Positions 24,438 to 33,968 are shown, counted from the first letter of the stretch. The stretch is 64,000 nucleotides of DNA from Sceloporus undulatus (GCF_019175285.1 NC_056527.1:113429434-113493433), one strand, 5' to 3'. A program made the numbers and translations. Notes: a model not told the origin generated them from the sequence alone.

Positions 24438-24650
24438 GCTGCATCTACATTGCAGAATTAATGCAGTTTGACACCACTTTAATTGCCATGACTCAGTGCT
24501 ATGAAATCCTAGGATTTGAAGGATTCTGAGATATTTAGCCTTCTCTGTCAGTGAGATCTGGTGCCACAGCAAGCTACAAACCCGTGATTCCATAGGATGG
24601 AGCCATGACAGTGAAAGCAGTGTCAAACTGCATTAATTTTGTAGTGTGCC
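24438..24650. repeat. Palindromic MITE (family 1), full length
   Basis: Left CTGCATCTACATTGCAGAAT and right 'gtcaaactgcattaatttt' + GTAGTG form the terminal inverted repeats; both core motifs are present. Confidence 0.75.
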
Positions 24651-25534
24651 AGTAGCACCATGTAAGCCCTAAATCCACCACTCCACGAGTGTTACCAACC
24701 ACTTGATGGCAGCAAAGATCTAAGGATTAGAGACTGAGAGAGAGCTATTTTTCTTCATCTTATTTTGTAAAAAACCGCAGGAAGTTTCAATATGACTTAT
24801 TGAAAACGGCGTGTCCTTTCACCTGCAGCTGCAGCTTTTGGCTCTGGCAAACAAGACTGGTTTTATATCTGCATTGGAGGATGGGAGCAGAGAAAACAGA
24901 AAGTTTGCCATTGTGAGGAAGGGAGGGAGAAAGTGGTTTTCTGCCAAACCAAAGAACATATAAAATGATTTACTGACAGGTGAAAGAAAAGGGAGGAAAT
25001 GAAAATGCAGAGAAATCCTACTTGTCATACGTTTGGGTTTTTGTTCTCCTGGGCTATGGGAATGTTATAACAGATGATGTGGAAATGAACTATATTTTAC
25101 GTTGGGAGAGTCATGACACATCTCCTGTTTGGGTTTTGGGGTGAGGGGAAGAAGAAGTCATTTTGTTTTTGGGATGAGAACTTATGCTTTGTTGCCACAC
25201 TTGTGCTTTGTTGTCACACTTTCCCCTGCAAAATGTAGCTGCAGGTGTGAGTTTTCTGGTTTGAGCAGCAAAATCGCACTCGAAGGATGCTTCTGTATGA
25301 GCAGGAGCAGCCCATAGATTGTCTATTCTTGGAGTGGCAAATGCACTCGGTTCAAGCACTACTCTTGCTGAAGTTGCACCAAGTTGCATTGGCCAGTACT
25401 GAATATCTGAAGAGATAGGATTCAGCGTGGAGGGAGCTGAAGCAAATCTGGAAAGAGCAGCAGGAAAATCAAGTATAAATCTGCTTTTCCTGTGATGGCA
25501 GATCCACCAGCCACCCTGGTTTAGAGCTGTGCAC

Positions 25535-25605
25535 AAATCACAGAATTGTAGAGATGGAAGAGACCACAAGGGCCATCCAGTCCATCTCTATGCCATCATG
25601 CAGAT
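25535..25605 (-). repeat. CR1-like LINE tail, minus strand
   Basis: 'tcacagaattgtagagatgg', AAGAGACCACAAGGGCCATC and 'tgccatcatgcag' match the CR1 3' end seen at 19605-19680. Confidence 0.6.
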
Positions 25606-25807
25606 GTCATCTTTGGCCTATCTATCCTCCCTCCCTTCCATTTTTATCTATCTTCTCTTTATCTTCTTTCTTTCTTTTATTTATTTTATATCCCACTTTC
25701 CCCCCGCAAAATGGGACTCAGATATTTCAGGATTGGGGTTCACCATTATGATAGTCATAGCATTGCTTCTTTCTTCTTTTCCCCTCCCTCCCTCCCTCAT
25801 GGTATAT

Positions 25808-25992
25808 AGGGCCACACTACATGGTTCTTACACTATGATTCCACTTTAACTGCACCAGCTGCATCCCATGGAGTCCTGGCGTTTGTATTCTGGTGAGGCA
25901 TTAGAGTTTATTGGGTGACAATCCTAAATGCCCCTCCCTAAACTGCAAATCCCAGATTTCCATAAGATGGAAACATGACAGAGTGGAATGCA
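25808..25992. repeat. Palindromic MITE, subfamily shared with 16545-16745
   Basis: Left 'gattccactttaactgcacc' and right CATAAGATGGAAACATGACA; middle 'gaggcattagagttta' as in the 16.5-kb copy. Confidence 0.65.
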
Positions 25993-26105
25993 GGGTTACA
26001 ATTGTTTAGTGGGAAAGGGATTCTATATATTTTATGCATGTTTTGGTTCTAAACACTGTGAGATTATTGCTACCAGCCTTTATGGGTCTCTGTTCCAATG
26101 CTGCC

Positions 26106-26110
26106 GCCGC

Positions 26111-26169
<59 letters not shown>

Positions 26170-26197
26170 NNNNNNNNNNNNNNNNNNNNNNNNNNNN
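26106..26197. repeat. (CAT)n microsatellite running into a 28-N gap
   Basis: A perfect CAT array at 26109-26169, then N at 26170-26197. The right side of the gap opens in the right half of a family-1 MITE (about 26200-26310). Confidence 0.9.
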
Positions 26198-26299
26198 ATC
26201 CTCAGTTAGAAAGCTCTGGTGCCACAATAAACTACAAATCCCAGGACTCCATAGCAGTGAGTCATGACAGTTAAAGCAATATCAAACTGCTTTAATTTC

Positions 26300-26458
26300 T
26301 GCAGTGTAGAGTAAACCCATGACTTACTCAAGGCTAGTTTCCATGGCTGAGCAAGGATTTGAACCCTGATCTCTGAGACTCTAGGCTCACCATAAGTTAG
26401 AAGTGACCTGAAGGAACACAATAACAACAACTCTCAAACCATTACACCACACTGATTT
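26300..26458 (-). repeat. Mosaic SINE, minus strand with plus-strand tail inside
   Basis: Reversed Sauria-like body ('ttactcaaggctagtttcc', GATTTGAACCCTGATCTCTG) is interrupted by a forward SINE 3' end ('cataagttagaagtgacctg' plus AACACAATAACAACAAC), after which the reversed head resumes ('ctcaaaccattacaccacac'). Confidence 0.6.
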
Positions 26459-26650
26459 TCAAACGTATGTTATTTTATTTTAATATTTCTCTATGCAGAG
26501 AAAGGCACGTGTAAATGTTTAGGCTATATCTTCACCCTGCTAATGTTTAAAGGGTTATGTTCCTACAATGGAAACTGATCAGTGATAGTGTCCAATATCA
26601 GAAGGAAATGGGAGGGAACAAACAATTGCAAAGAAATTTGTTTTTTCTAA

Positions 26651-26685
26651 ATGCAAAGAAATTTGTTTCCCCCGAGATATATAAG
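26651..26685 (+). promoter_or_regulatory. V-segment 1 promoter: octamer-like box and TATA box
   Basis: ATGCAAAG at 26651-26658 matches 7 of 8 bases of the Ig octamer ATGCAAAT, and TATATAAG begins 27 bp later at 26678. V segment 2 has the same pair at the same spacing, in a similar context (TTTCTAAA before, AATTTG after the octamer). Octamer promoters are typical of Ig V genes; functionality is inferred. Confidence 0.7.
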
Positions 26686-26773
26686 AATGTAGGAATGATA
26701 AACTGCTTTGTATGCCCACTGCAAATATTTGACAGGAACTCATTGAATCCAAGGCTAGGATCAGTTTAATATT

Positions 26774-26822
26774 ATGTGGGTGTTGAGCTTTGTTTTCTTT
26801 ATCCTATGGCTCTTCTTTCCCG
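26774..26822 (+). CDS. V segment 1, leader exon (L-part 1)
   Basis: Reads MWVLSFVFFILWLFFP plus the first base of a Gly codon: a hydrophobic signal peptide core. It is followed at once by a strong donor (GTGAGTAA at 26823). Its 49-nt length equals that of V segment 2, and the phase-1 junction (G|GA) is the normal Ig leader arrangement. The ATG lies 96 bp after the TATA-like box. It joins the V exon at 27469 across a 646-bp intron. Confidence 0.85.
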
Positions 26823-27468
26823 GTGAGTAATGACAACACAATATTTTGAGCTGTACATGCTCTGCTTCCTTATCAGATATCACCATCTCCAGTAGAACTG
26901 ACCTCATTCACCAAATATCATAACTTTAAAACTTTGGTAAAAAGGCAAGAAGGACAATTTTTGTTTTCAATTTAGGATTATGTTTTTAACACCTACTCCC
27001 TTAAATCAGTAAATGCTGGAAGTTAGGGTGCATTTGTTGCTTCATTTACACCTGGAGATGAGCTCAGGAGCTGAGTTTTCAAGTGAATCTCAGCATAGTA
27101 AATCTTCTGATTTCCAAATAAGTAAAATAATCCAAAATGAACCTCTACAGGTTAAAACCTGCCTGTGAAATGCTGAATTCAAGTCCAGTATTTTTAATGT
27201 AAAACTGTGTTGAGCTTAGGCTTTGGTTTTGTGGCCCTAATGATACATAACTGTTTAGAAAAGCTGTATATTTAATCCACCATAAGTATTGATCCAATAA
27301 ACCATTTCCCCCCACGCTTTAACATATCACAAAATCATCCCTGGTGTATTTCGCACCTTTGTGTTAAATGGAAATTCACAGCAATGTGAATTTGGAATTT
27401 GGAATTATTTGGTCTACATTTCTGCTTGGACTGTCTATTTCCCATGCTTTAACCTCGCTTTTCCATAG

Positions 27469-27772
27469 GAGGTTCTTTGGGATCTGTCAGTTTGACTCAA
27501 CCTACTGCAGTAACAGCATCACCTGGCGGCTCTGTCACTGTGGACTGTGTGGTATCAGGGTATGATATCAACAAGCACCACATACACTGGGTCCGGCAAG
27601 CCTCTGGAAAAAACCTTGTCTACATAGGAGGCTTCAGAAGTGGAGATCCTGTAATAATAGTGCAAGAATTTAAGGGACGTATCACTCCCTTCACTAGCGG
27701 TGTTACAGCAAAGCTAAAGATAGATGCCCTGACAGCTGAAGACACTTCTGTCTACTATTGTGCAAGAGGAGG
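27469..27772 (+). CDS. V segment 1, V-region exon (IGHV-like)
   Basis: After the acceptor (TTCCATAG) the exon reads GSLGSVSLTQP, an FR1 start like clan II-type VH. Conserved positions follow: first Cys in VTVDCVVSG, Trp in HHIHWVRQ, then EFKGRITPF, the FR3 stretch 'TAKLKIDALTAEDTSVYYC' and 'AR'. The exon is 304 nt, open throughout, and stops at a recombination heptamer, so this is an unrearranged germline segment. Unlike ordinary VH, FR2 reads KNLVYIGGF where GLEWIG is usual. By hand alignment it shares about 58 of 95 residues with V segment 2. IGHV is favoured because of the octamer promoter, VRQ and the 23-type RSS; a TRD-locus VH-delta segment also has a 23-type RSS and is not excluded. 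Confidence 0.85.
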
Positions 27773-27810
27773 CACAATGCATTAGATGGGAGTTTCTTCA
27801 TACAATATCC
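27773..27810 (+). other. V segment 1 recombination signal (heptamer-22-nonamer)
   Basis: Heptamer CACAATG (27773-27779), 22-bp spacer, nonamer ACAATATCC (27802-27810; 7 of 9 to ACAAAAACC). The 22/23-bp class is that of VH and of TCR alpha/delta V genes. The RSS begins directly after the codons for CAR-Gly. Confidence 0.8.
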
Positions 27811-27818
27811 TTGTACAA

Positions 27819-27824
<6 letters not shown>

Positions 27825-27852
<28 letters not shown>
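27825..27852 (+). repeat. (TTTC)n microsatellite
   Basis: Perfect TTTC tetranucleotide run just 3' of the V segment 1 RSS. Confidence 0.9.
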
Positions 27853-27853
<1 letters not shown>

Positions 27854-27899
27854 TTTCTGCTTGGAAGTCACTTTGAGGAATAAAACTCCAAGAGCTTGT

Positions 27900-28140
27900 A
27901 AGGAGCAGTACAGACCGCCCCAAAGGGGTGGCCTGCAGCTGCTCCTTTTCGCGCTGGATTGCGGCCACGGTAACCTCACCAGCAGCCCTGTGGCCAGAAT
28001 CCAGCGTTTTTCCAGGCTCAAGAGAAGCGGAAAAATGCCTCCGCTTCTATTTGGCCTGGAAAAGGGGTGCCCTTGCGCCTTAGGCGCCCTCTGCACCCTG
28101 GCACTAAAGATGAGAAAGGGTCGGCCCTTTCTCTCCAGGA
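27900..28140. mobile_element. GC-rich hairpin-array element (related architecture)
   Basis: At least four consecutive stem-loops: GGAGCAG...CTGCTCC (27901-27946), CGCTGGATT...AATCCAGCG (about 27953-28007), CCAGGC with inner AGAAGCGGA/TCCGCTTCT (about 28014-28061), and GGGTGCCC...GGGCACC-like pairing over 'tgcgccttaggcgc' (28067-28100). It shares the terminal TACAGACCGCC with the 32.6-kb element. The 270-codon open frame across it is a by-product of GC richness. Confidence 0.6.
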
Positions 28141-29035
28141 TCCTTCCTGTCCAACATTCAAATCATTGCATCATATTGGCTCTATTCAGGTGCTTACATC
28201 CATGTAAATTGATTTACAGTCACACAAAGGTGAATTGTGACAATGTACAGAGCTTACATTATCAGGAGGGGAGCAGAGACATAGGGACATCTCTGGGACC
28301 ATTTGTAGATGGACCCATGGGACCCATGGTCATCAGAGAGCTATGGGACCCATTGTGCTATGGGTGCCAGAACTTGATGGGACTCACACAACAGACCTCT
28401 CATGGCAAAGCAGGACACTGCATAGGATGTCCAGATACACATTGTCACAGGTCACATTGTCTGTCTCGTAAGAGATGTAGCTATGAAATTGTAATGTCAC
28501 AAACTGTATCATCCCATGTAGGATCTCAGCCCATGTTTTGTTTTAGTTCCTCTTTTGAAGAATGCATGACTGAACAAAATTCTAAAAGGAAGTGGTGAGC
28601 CACTGAGCCTTTACTCATTTTTGTTTCTTTAGAAGTGGATAAGAGGATGTTTGTGAGCTTGTGGTTACCCTGTTCAACCATAGACACTGAGATGTAAGGC
28701 TCATATGTCTCCTGCTTGTTTATTTTTGAACAAAACAGGAGATGTTTTTGATAAGGTAGATTTTTCCTTTGTTTAAAAAAAAACAAGCAGACTTACATGA
28801 CGATAAGAGATTGATTCCCCTTGCCCTAATAGAAATCAAAACTGGCAGATTCACCTATACAAGCAGAATGCATTTCACCGATGTAGATGTTTAGGAATTT
28901 GGCTGGATTTCATTTGGATGAAAATTTTATATAATGCACGATTTCCTTCATAAATGAGTTAGAACAAATCTTACATTTTAAAATTCCAAATGTGGGAGAA
29001 AGGAAAAATGACAAATGCTTTCTTTTCTAGTTTCA

Positions 29036-29456
29036 TGTTTGATACAGTTGTTGCTCTCATGTACCTTCATGTTGACTCCAGTTTATTGCAACACTATCAT
29101 AAGGTTTCCTTGGTGGCATTTATTCAGTGAAGGTTTGCTGTTGCCTTCCCCTAAAGCAGTGGTTTCCAAGCTTTGGTCCTCCAGATGTTTTGTACTTCAG
29201 CTCCCAGAATTCCTGAGCATTGACCAAGTTCGCTGGGGCTTCTGGGAGTTGAAGTCCAAAACACTTGGAGGATTGAAGTTGGGGAATCACTGCTCTGAAG
29301 CTAGGAGAATATGTGAAGGAATATATTTTATGATGCCAATGTTTTCTGCTATACCTGCCCAAGGTCACCCAGTGGGTTTCCACGGTTAAGGAGAAATTGA
29401 AAGCCCAGTTTCCTGGGTTCCTAGTCTAGCATTCAAATCATTACAACACAGGGTCT
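29036..29456 (-). repeat. Sauria-like SINE, minus strand, split by a hAT MITE
   Basis: Left part: 'gttgctctcatgtaccttca', 'gtttccttggtggcatttat'. Right part (29345-29456): CCTGCCCAAGGTCACCCAGT, 'gggtttccacggttaag' and 'cattcaaatcattacaacac'. The break coincides with the insertion at 29157-29292. Confidence 0.6.
29157..29292. mobile_element. hAT-type MITE
   Basis: Terminal CAGTGGTTTCCAAGCTTTGG and AGTTGGGGAATCACTG are inverted, and the interior (CTTCAGCTCCCAGAATTCC against GGGGCTTCTGGGAGTTGAAG) is also paired. Flanking octamers CCCTAAAG and CTCTGAAG agree at 6 of 8 positions, compatible with an old 8-bp target duplication. Confidence 0.7.
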
Positions 29457-29620
29457 GCTTGATACACAAAAGTTGTCAATTTGATATAGCTTTGGATAGC
29501 TCCTTTAAAGTTAAGTCTGAAACTCAGAACAAAGTCAACATCTCACTAACCTCAGAGTCAAGCAACTCCTTTGGTTGGAGTGGCCTAGAAGAAGCCAATG
29601 TGAGAAGTGATGTTTCTAAA

Positions 29621-29655
29621 ATGCAAAATAATTTGCTTGTCCTTGATTATATAGG
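29621..29655 (+). promoter_or_regulatory. V-segment 2 promoter: octamer-like box and TATA box
   Basis: ATGCAAAA (29621-29628, 7 of 8 to the octamer) and TATATAGG from 29648: the same 27-bp spacing as V segment 1. The ATG follows 82 bp after the TATA-like box. Confidence 0.7.
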
Positions 29656-29729
29656 AGGTTGGATAATTGTTTTCATGGTCAACCCAAGTGCTTTATACTG
29701 CCCACCAAAGGAGGAATATATTTGGTATT

Positions 29730-29778
29730 ATGCAGCTTTTCAACTATCTTTGCTCAGCCTTGTGGCTCTTCTTCTCAG
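29730..29778 (+). CDS. V segment 2, leader exon (L-part 1)
   Basis: Reads MQLFNYLCSALWLFFS plus one base, then donor GTGAGTAT (29779). The 49-nt length and the LWLFF end match V segment 1. The intron to the V exon is 584 bp with the acceptor chosen here. Confidence 0.85.
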
Positions 29779-29839
29779 GTGAGTATCAGCGACAGTCCAG
29801 ATTGTGGCATTAACTAAAATTCCTAAAAATATTTGGGAG

Positions 29840-29868
29840 ATATGGATTGCATCTACACTGCAGCATTA

Positions 29869-29922
<54 letters not shown>

Positions 29923-30182
29923 GCTTTATTTATATAGCACTGTAGATTTGCACAGCGCTGTACATAAAAACAATAAAATAGATAAGAGCAGTTGACACTG
30001 CTTTAACTATGGCTCAAGGCTATGGAGTTATGAGTTTTATAGTTTTGTGAGATGATTTGGCCTTCTCTGTTCAGAGAACTCTGGTGCCATGACAAACTAC
30101 AAATCCCAGGATTCCATAGGATGAAGCCATTACATTTAAAGCAGTGTCCAACTGCATTAATTCTGCAGTTTGACAGCAGCCT
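29840..30182. repeat. Palindromic MITE (family 1) split by an (ATT)n LINE end
   Basis: Left arm TTGCATCTACACTGCAGCAT is followed by (TTA)n at 29870-29922 and 'tgctttatttatatagcact', 'gcacagcgctgtacataaa' (LINE 3' end in minus orientation). The MITE resumes at GTTGACACTGCTTTAACTAT and ends at 'ttaattctgcagtttgac'. It lies inside the V segment 2 leader intron. Confidence 0.75.
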
Positions 30183-30362
30183 TATTCTCATTATATCAGT
30201 GCTAAGAGAGCTGAAACAACCATCACTATCTCTTTTTCTTCATTTTTATTTTACCACTATTAAATTCCCATGACAAAATTCAAATTGTGGGATTTGAGAG
30301 ACTGGAGTCATGCCATCAATGTGTCTGTTCTCCTCCTGTGTTCATAGGTTATGTCTTTGTAG

Positions 30363-30666
30363 CTGCTTCCTCTGGAGTGATCAGTTTGACTCAACCCAGC
30401 GAGGTAAAGGTATTGCCTGGAGAATCTTTAACCCTGGACTGTGTGGTTTCTGGATTCAGTATCAACAACCACCACATTCATTGGATCCGTCAACCCACTG
30501 GGAAAGGGCTCATCTATATAGCAGGCTTCAGAGAGGGGTATCACACACCCATCGCCAATGAATTTAAGGGGCGTGTGACCCCTTCAACAAGCGGTTCTAC
30601 GGCAAAGCTAAGGATAAATACCCTAACAACTGAAGATACAGCGCTCTGTTATTGTGCAGTAGAAAC
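30363..30666 (+). CDS. V segment 2, V-region exon (IGHV-like)
   Basis: With the acceptor at CTTTGTAG (30361-30362) the exon is 304 nt, the same as V segment 1, and begins AASSGVISLTQP; an alternative acceptor at 30347 would add five codons. Canonical positions: first Cys in LTLDCVVSG, Trp in HHIHWIRQ, FR2 KGLIYIAGF, EFKGRVTPS, FR3 'TAKLRINTLTTEDTALCYC'. The residue two before the final Cys is Cys, not the usual Tyr (CYC for YYC), which adds an unpaired cysteine. The exon is open and ends at an RSS, so it is an unrearranged and potentially usable segment. It shares FR1, HHIH and FR3 features with V segment 1, showing a local duplication 2.9 kb apart. Confidence 0.85.
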
Positions 30667-30705
30667 CACACTGACACAGGGCAGACTTTTCTTTGTACAA
30701 TAACT
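30667..30705 (+). other. V segment 2 recombination signal (heptamer-23-nonamer)
   Basis: Heptamer CACACTG (30667-30673, 6 of 7 to CACAGTG), exact 23-bp spacer, nonamer ACAATAACT (30697-30705, 7 of 9). Confidence 0.8.
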
Positions 30706-30749
30706 TTCTGGAGTATTGTGCTACCTTAGTCACTGTGAACACTTACTAC

Positions 30750-30756
<7 letters not shown>

Positions 30757-30800
<44 letters not shown>
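30757..30800. repeat. (GT)n microsatellite
   Basis: Perfect dinucleotide run of about 44 bp just 3' of V segment 2. Confidence 0.9.
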
Positions 30801-30984
30801 AGAGATCATTTTCTTTCATTTTCTGATTTGAAGGTATTTAAAAAAAAAGATATTTAAAATATCCCAGAGTAGCTGGAGAGCTGCACTTGTTTACAGTGTT
30901 CTTGCTTTCGGGGGAATTGAAAAGTGGTGGTTGGTTCTCCTGCAGCAAATGGATTCAAACAGAGATGGCACAATGTAAGGGGCT

Positions 30985-32280
30985 ATTCAGACTGTGAAAA
31001 TAATCCCGATAGAATGTGGGTTGAACCTTTGTTGTTCACATGCAGTTTGAATGCACCTGGGTAAGTTTTTGGGGGCTGCCAAAAAAACAACTTAATCTAG
31101 GACAATCAATCTCAGATTTCCCCCCTTAGTTTTCCTAAAAGATCCACATTGTCATCTGTGCGGATAACAGATGTGAACAGACCCAGGATAAACTGGGATA
31201 AAACTGCAGGCTTTGAACATGTTCCGAATACACCCACATCATTGGCTCCATCTTTATTTGCAGTGCTGGCACATTTGAGCAACAGAACTTGCAGAGATGG
31301 GCAGAGATGCAGTTCTGATTAAAAAAATCATGTGAACAACAAAATTGGAATGCATAAGTGAGATTATTTGCATAGTTGCACAAAAAACAACAACAACTCA
31401 ACAACGTCTGACTAACCCCTAAGATTCCTGTCCATCCCTTTTACCTAGTTTGTTGCAGGTAGAGAGAAAGAGAGAGAGAGAGAAAAAACTAATTTGGCAC
31501 ACAAGGGACCATTTCACACTACACAGTTATAGTGCTATTAACGCTCCAGACTTTTCAGAGAAATTCAAAGTGTCTGGGAGTACTGCAGTGCTATTTTGGC
31601 CCAGGTTTGGTATTCATTGTCACACACTGAATAACCAAATACTGTACCTATATTCTATAATGGTTTCATCTTTTGTTTCCTTCAATCTGGGAAAAAAAAG
31701 AACAGAAGAAGAGGATCTCTTTCATTTATCTGAGAAGGCTTAGCAGCAGTTTAGCTCTCTACCTTGGTTGACAAGTTGTTATTAGTTGGGTCAAACTCTG
31801 TACATTCAAACTCTGTAGGTTTACATGACTGCAATATTGAGTCTGTATTGAAAAAGAAAGATGAAAGTAAACCAGCAGAACTGGTTAATATGTTCTCTCT
31901 TCTTCAAAGCATAGAAAATATGTAGTAAAGGGAGAATAAGTGAGAAACCAACAGAGATCCTAAGATATTTGATTATGATATAACCTTTCATGAACACTAA
32001 TAACTTCGTAAGATATAAGAAAGAGTGTGCCACAAAAGAGTATGCTGAAATCCAGAGTGGATTCACCACCCCTTTTGGCATGAAGGCCCTCTGCTGCTAT
32101 TACTACACATATACGTTTTCTTGATTAAAACTGAATGTTCCCTTAACTAATTTCAACTTCTAAGTACAATGTTGTTGCAAGGACCAGATTCAATTGAAAG
32201 GTGGAGACTCAACAACATACATAGGCACACAGTTATTCGGGGTGGGGCAAAATTTCCTTCCACTAAGAAATCTTTCCTAC
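30985..32280. other. No gene recognised
   Basis: Possible MITE remnants (31000-31250 and 31505-31610); otherwise unassigned. No further V segment, D, J or constant exon could be found here. Confidence 0.4.
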
Positions 32281-32282
32281 CC

Positions 32283-32500
32283 AGTGAGCCAGCATGGTAT
32301 AGTGGTTTGAGTGTTGGACTACTGGGAGACCAGGGATCAAATACACATTTGGCAATGGGGACCTATTGGGTGACCTTGGACAAACCATACTCTTTCAGAC
32401 TCAGAAAACAAATTCTGACAAGAAAACCCTGGGATAAATTTGCCTTAGGTTCATCATAAGTTGAAAATGACTTGAAGGCACACAACAACAATAACAATTG
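32283..32500 (+). repeat. Sauria-like SINE
   Basis: Head GCCAGCATGGTATAGTGGTT, 'tgagtgttggactactggg', B box GGGATCAAATAC, body 'gggtgaccttggacaaac' and 3' end 'gacttgaaggcacacaacaa'. Confidence 0.75.
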
Positions 32501-32619
32501 TAATCCATCCTTCCTCAAGCAGCTCAGGAGGAGATTTATTCCCTTAGCCTCAGAACAACTTTGTGATTTAGATCAGGCCAAGAATCAAACAGTAGCTGGG
32601 TGCAAATATTGCCCAGTGA

Positions 32620-32983
32620 GGGGCTTTCTACACTGCCCTTTGGGACGTCCTCCGGACGTCCCATTTTAAAAAAGGGGCGTCTCTTTTAGACGCCCCTGGG
32701 CCTAGTACGGACTCCGTCCGTACAAGATGGCGGCGCCCTTTCTACATGGGCGCCGCCATCTTTGCGTATCGGACGCTTAGCGTCCATACGCGTCGCGCCG
32801 CTGCTGACGTAGCGAGCGCGCCCCTGGCGCCTCGCTACGTCGCAAACGCGACGCAAAAAGAAGCTCCATTTTGGAGCTTCTTTTTTCGGTCCGCGCGGGA
32901 GTCGGGCCGTTTGAAGGCTCCGGCTCCCCCGCGGACCTTCTGGCGGCGGCGCCAGACCGCTGCAAAGCGGCGGTCTGTACCCC
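32620..32983. mobile_element. GC-rich hairpin-array element (intact-looking copy)
   Basis: A CpG-rich island in AT-rich DNA made of successive stem-loops: GGGACGTCC/GGACGTCCC (32642-32662), GGGGCGTCT/AGACGCCCC (32674-32696), GTACGGA/TCCGTAC (32705-32723), GATGGCGGCGCC/GGCGCCGCCATC (32726-32760), CGTATCGGACGCTTAGCGTCC-ATACG (32765-32790), GACGTAGCGAG/CTCGCTACGTC (32806-32841), AAGAAGCTCCA/TGGAGCTTCTT (about 32857-32884), GGTCCGC/GCGGACC (32888-32937) and GACCGC/GCGGTC (near 32954-32975). It has no conserved protein. A non-autonomous DNA element is likely; the retained CpGs suggest youth. Related copies are at 57650-57985 and 62925-63235. Confidence 0.75.
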
Positions 32984-33618
32984 GCCTGAGTTTCTTCATT
33001 TTTTTGGGGGGGGGAACTAGAAACTGGATCTTGCAATGCCATCTGAAGTGTTACATACCCTATCTTACTAGTTTTTATTAAACAACCAGCTTACATAAAT
33101 GTAGACGAGGAATCTTCTACACAGGTCTATCATTTTCTTCTTGAAAGTCTCCTACAAATGGGGAAGAAAACAGTCTGAATACTACAGGGATCAAGTCTTA
33201 CAGTACTCTTACAGTACAGTGGATAAATGTCAGTACTGCAGCCACAAGGTTGTGAGTTCGATCCCAGGGCTTCAGGTTACTCAGTCTTCCATCCTTTCAT
33301 AGGTTGGTAAAATGAGTACCCAGTTTGTTGGGGGCAATTGGCTTACAGACTGTAAACTGCTTAGAGAATGCTGAGTTCACTATTAAGCAGTATAGAAATG
33401 GAATTGCAATTGCTATATCCAGTCTAAACAACTATTCCCTTACTTCTTTTACCACCCATTGTTGTGTTGCGTTTTACCTAAATAGGATGGAGATATGCAG
33501 CCACCTACATGTTGGTGGACTACTCGATCTGCCCTAATTAGCTTGGCCAATGGTGGATAATGAAGAAGGCTGCAGTTCGACAGCTACTGATGGACCACAC
33601 ATTATGGCTACTGCCAAA

Positions 33619-33968
33619 GATCCTATTGCATGGGGTTAAAGGAGCGGCTAACCTTTCCTGAATTCAGTGCTAATTTAGGAGGCAGCCACTTCCTATCATA
33701 CATAAATTGCTGCTGAATCACCACCTGGGTCCATCCCAGATGTATCCCAGGTTGTCTAAGTCACTTTTGCAAGACCCTTTTAGAAAATGGAAGCTTCTGA
33801 CTTCTAAAAATGGCTGTCGAAGCAGCTTAGATGGCCTGGGATGCATCTGAGACAGACTCAGGTGGCGATTTGGTGCCAATTTATGTGTGATAGGAAGTGG
33901 CTGCCTCCCGAATTAGCACTGAATTCGGTAAAGGTAAGCTGCTCCTTTAACCCCATGCGATAGGGTCC
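33619..33968. mobile_element. Long palindromic MITE (GGACCCTATCGCATGGGG family)
   Basis: The two halves are inverted copies over about 160 bp each: left TTGCATGGGGTTAAAGGAGC, 'gaattcagtgctaattta', GGAGGCAGCCACTTCCTATC; right GATAGGAAGTGGCTGCCTCC, 'attagcactgaattcggta', GCTCCTTTAACCCCATGCGA. Confidence 0.8.

Noticed and set aside
25111-25569. 152-codon open frame on - strand
   Set aside because: Begins in a CR1 tail and shows no family motif or splice context; length is compatible with chance.
26106-26169. Poly-His or poly-Met coding tract
   Set aside because: Translation of a (CAT)n microsatellite.
27786-28598. 270-codon open frame on + strand
   Set aside because: It runs from a TTTC microsatellite through the GC-rich hairpin block. 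Composition explains its length; there is no recognisable domain.
30310-30561. Second open frame over V segment 2
   Set aside because: Alternative frame of the V exon; the Cys-Trp-Cys pattern lies in the other frame.
32686-33042. Overlapping open frames on both strands, Arg/Pro/Ala-rich
   Set aside because: Product of the GC-rich hairpin element; both strands open because stop codons are rare at this composition.
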